A stretch of 42,604 nucleotides of DNA, taken from assembly GCA_028287785.1 (NCBI GenBank), contig JAQBOZ010000020.1, positions 130,738 through 173,341 on the forward strand, given 5' to 3'. How positions within the stretch are numbered: position 1 is the first letter of the stretch; each line of letters starts with the position of its first letter. The notes beneath the pieces are model-generated. The model worked only from the letters and a program-made list of their open reading frames with translations. It was not told where the DNA came from and made no database searches. The DNA comes from Chlorobiota bacterium. Lineage in GTDB: Bacteria > Bacteroidota > Ignavibacteria > OLB7. Shown piece after piece: positions 40,986-42,604 of this stretch. Position numbers and translations under genes: made by a program.

Positions 40986-42093
40986 GGAATCGCCCCGGAG
41001 AAAACGTTGTCAGCCATTCGGATTCATCACCGCGCAGAAGATACGCGGCCAGAATCTCCGCGGCATAGGGAGAGAAGAGAATGCCGTGCCGGTAATATCC
41101 GGTCGCCAGCGAGATGTTGTCGACGCCGGAGCCGCCCAGCATCGGCGCGTGATCGATCGTCGCGGGACGGAAGCCGACCCTGGTTTCGACGATCGGAAGC
41201 TCGTAGATGCCGGGGACGCACTCCCATGCCGCGCGGAGCAGCTCGAGAATTTCGCCGGCGGTTATGGAGGGATCGAACCCGCGATCCTCGCTGCTGGCCC
41301 CCAGCACCACTGTTCCATCGAGCTTCGGGACCAGGTACATCTCCGGGGATCGCACCACATGATCGAGCAGCGGCATGGATGATTGATCGAGGCGGATGAT
41401 CTGCCCCTTGACCGGCCGGATCGCGCCGCCAAGCCCGAGGGGGCCGAGAAGCTCGCCATGCGCGCCCGTCGCAATAATCAGATGCCCCGCTTCCACGGTC
41501 AGCTCCCCCGCCACATACCCCGCGCCGGCGCCGGTCTCCACGATCGCCCCATCGCCGGCTCCCTCGATGATCGTCACATGATCGCGACGGTGAAGGGATA
41601 TCCGGAGCGCCTCCAGCAGAAGCCTGTTGTCGATCTGATGATCGCGCGGGGAGAAGACCCCTCCGGGGATGCCGGGGGCCAGGCACGGCTCCATTTTTCT
41701 GCACTCGTAACCGCTGAGCCATTCCACCGGCAGGCCAAGCTCCTGATGTTCCTGGAACTGATGCCGGATCGCCTCCGTGTCATCCCTGTCCACGCCCACA
41801 ATCAGCGTCCCCTCCGTCCGATAGCCGACCGTCATGCCGCTTTCCGCTTCGAGGTCGGCAACGAACTCCGGGTAATGGAGCAGCGCCCGATAGCCGAACC
41901 CGACCACCTCCCGCTCCTCCACTCGCGCCTCCACAAGGGGCGCCAGCATCCCGGCCGCGGCATATCCCGCCCCGCGACCGGCCACATCGCGCTCCACGAT
42001 CGCGACCGTGCGACCGGAAGCGGAGAGCGAGCGTGCGAGCGTAAGCCCGGCAATCCCCCCGCCAAGGATACAGAAATCAGCTACGACGCGCAT
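40954..42093 (-). CDS. thiO: Glycine oxidase ThiO
   Basis: A 379-residue FAD amine oxidase that oxidises glycine with O2 to dehydroglycine (iminoacetate) for ThiG, the aerobic alternative to the radical enzyme ThiH. MRVVADFCILGGGIAGLTLA begins at ATG 42093 with the FAD-binding GxGxxG fold (a frame open back to 42246 runs through the riboswitch and is not used). Further markers: GRGAGYAAAGMLAPLVEARV, ENRLLLEALR-type DNRLLLEALRISLHRR, VKGQIIRLD, YLVPKLDGTVVLGASSEDRG, IVETRVGFRPATIDHAPMLG and TGYYRHGILFSPYAAEI. It is the first gene behind the TPP riboswitch. Confidence 0.94.
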   Translation of the reverse strand: MRVVADFCILGGGIAGLTLARSLSASGRTVAIVERDVAGRGAGYAAAGMLAPLVEARVEEREVVGFGYRALLHYPEFVADLEAESGMTVGYRTEGTLIVGVDRDDTEAIRHQFQEHQELGLPVEWLSGYECRKMEPCLAPGIPGGVFSPRDHQIDNRLLLEALRISLHRRDHVTIIEGAGDGAIVETGAGAGYVAGELTVEAGHLIIATGAHGELLGPLGLGGAIRPVKGQIIRLDQSSMPLLDHVVRSPEMYLVPKLDGTVVLGASSEDRGFDPSITAGEILELLRAAWECVPGIYELPIVETRVGFRPATIDHAPMLGGSGVDNISLATGYYRHGILFSPYAAEILAAYLLRGDESEWLTTFSPGRFHATSTERLSC

Positions 42094-42164
42094 GAAACGC
42101 ACTGCATGAGGAATGGGAATGGGCCCGATCGGAAGATGGATGGCACGGAAAGGGGTGGATTGCT

Positions 42165-42246
42165 CCATCCGTGTTCCCTCCGCCGGCATTACCCGGATCA
42201 GGTTCCAGAGTATCATCTCAGCCTCACCCGGAACACGGGCGGGCAC
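42165..42246 (-). promoter_or_regulatory. TPP riboswitch (THI element) controlling the thiamine operon
   Basis: On the minus strand the aptamer reads, within P1 arms CCGTGTTCC (42230-42238 side) and GGAACACGG (42168-42177 side), the conserved blocks GGGTGAGGCTGAGATGATAC, GGAACCTGATCCGGGTAATG and CCGGCGGAGGGAACA. CTGAGA and the ACCTGATC...AATGCC...AGGGA segments are the TPP-binding core. The optional P3 arm is missing or minimal. The aptamer ends about 75 bases before the thiO ATG; no T-tract follows, so translational control is more likely than transcription attenuation. Thiamine pyrophosphate should repress the operon. Confidence 0.92.
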
Positions 42247-42262
42247 CTCTAACGGATAGGCC

Positions 42263-42269
42263 CAATATA
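42263..42269 (-). promoter_or_regulatory. Possible -7 element of the thiamine operon promoter
   Basis: TATATTG on the minus strand lies 17-20 bases before the aptamer, as expected for a promoter just ahead of a riboswitch. The same heptamer occurs before the sigma-like gene. A TTG stands 22 bases further upstream, slightly too far for the consensus. Confidence 0.25.
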
Positions 42270-42415
42270 ACCCTTCAAGGGATCATTGCGGCAAGTCGCC
42301 GGGAAACAGCAGCGACACTGGAATTGCCCCGATAAAGTAGACGAGGATCCGAGTGAACGACCAACCCGGCGACTGGTCAACGGACGCGAAGCGCCATTAT
42401 GATTGCCAACCAGCG

Positions 42416-42604
42416 GTAGTGACTCAGGTTGAATCCACGCTTCCGTCTGCTGAACAATCATCGATCGGCGATCCCTTCTTCTCTCTTCAAGCTCCGTCAG
42501 GAGCGCGCCGGTTGTAGCAACAATGCTCCCATCTCCCGCTCAAGCTCCATCGGAGCGTACCATCCCCGCATCCGTGCCGAATGGTACGCTCCGATGGAGC
42601 TTGG
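42416..42604 (+). mobile_element. MITE-like family A element, copy 4 (cut by window edge)
   Basis: The left terminal repeat GTAGTGACTCAGGTTGA begins at 42416, and the sequence runs in the same order as copy 1 (CTTCAAGCTCC, GGAGCGCGCCGGTTGTAGCA, then the palindrome GGTACGCTCCGATGGAG) to the window end. The right end and target duplication are beyond the edge. The 170 bases between the riboswitch and this element hold the probable thiamine operon promoter and nothing else I can support. Confidence 0.75.

Overview
The window is a GC-rich bacterial chromosome segment with densely packed, mostly short operons. Three features point to the Bacteroidota/Chlorobiota side of the FCB group: C-terminal type IX secretion (T9SS) sorting domains (a QNYPNPF-type tail at 12018-13280, a VPNP-type tail at 34968-38375 and a VYPNP remnant near 17673), a TTG-N20-TAnnTTTG promoter in front of the tRNA gene, and few Shine-Dalgarno sequences. 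A poorly cultured lineage such as Kapabacteria/Ignavibacteria is possible, but the genus cannot be read from the sequence. ThiO (an O2-dependent glycine oxidase) suggests an aerobic lifestyle.

Layout. 1-2663 (+): tail of deoC, an FCP1-like HAD phosphatase, a GNAT acetyltransferase and a methyltransferase. 2664-3935: non-coding, repeat-rich convergent zone. 3936-7169 (-): gamma-carbonic anhydrase, YkvA/DUF1232, an MFS transporter and a LuxR-type regulator. 7230-9638 (-): secreted M1 aminopeptidase with a HEAT-like tail. 9839-11536 (-): tRNA-Thr(CGT) with clear promoter and terminator, and a YtcJ-like amidohydrolase. 12018-16984 (-): smpB, tyrS, yraN, a phytoene-desaturase-like FAD enzyme and a T9SS-exported M14 carboxypeptidase. 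17132-19775: a mobile element, a T9SS-domain remnant and a lipoprotein gene. 19902-22880: uvrB (-) diverging from an orphan sigma-like gene (+). 23281-28549 (-): a membrane-anchored J-like protein, a GrpE-like mini-protein, a divergent Hsp70 and a GNAT. 28994-30352 (+): cysteine/cystathionine synthase with CBS domains. 30523-33904 (-): cmk, pyrC, a secreted YD-repeat protein and a frameshifted macro-domain gene. 34968-38375 (+): a 1135-residue exported protein with ASH/choice-of-anchor-like domains and a T9SS tail. 38489-42246 (-): TPP riboswitch followed by thiO-thiS-thiG-thiE/D.

Two dispersed non-coding repeat families run through the window. Family A (three full copies and one cut by the right edge) is about 290-300 bp with 16-17-bp terminal inverted repeats and apparent 9-10-bp target duplications, so it behaves like a MITE. 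One copy interrupts a second copy of a local repeat whose uninterrupted partner lies just upstream. Family B (four copies) is a GC-rich multi-hairpin sequence found mainly between convergent genes.

The strongest candidate for an undescribed system is the three-gene chaperone cassette at 23825-28549: a J-like protein without an HPD motif and with one membrane span, a GrpE-like protein without the long dimerising helix, and an Hsp70 with a long non-canonical C-terminal half. Together they look like a self-contained, membrane-tethered Hsp70 machine.
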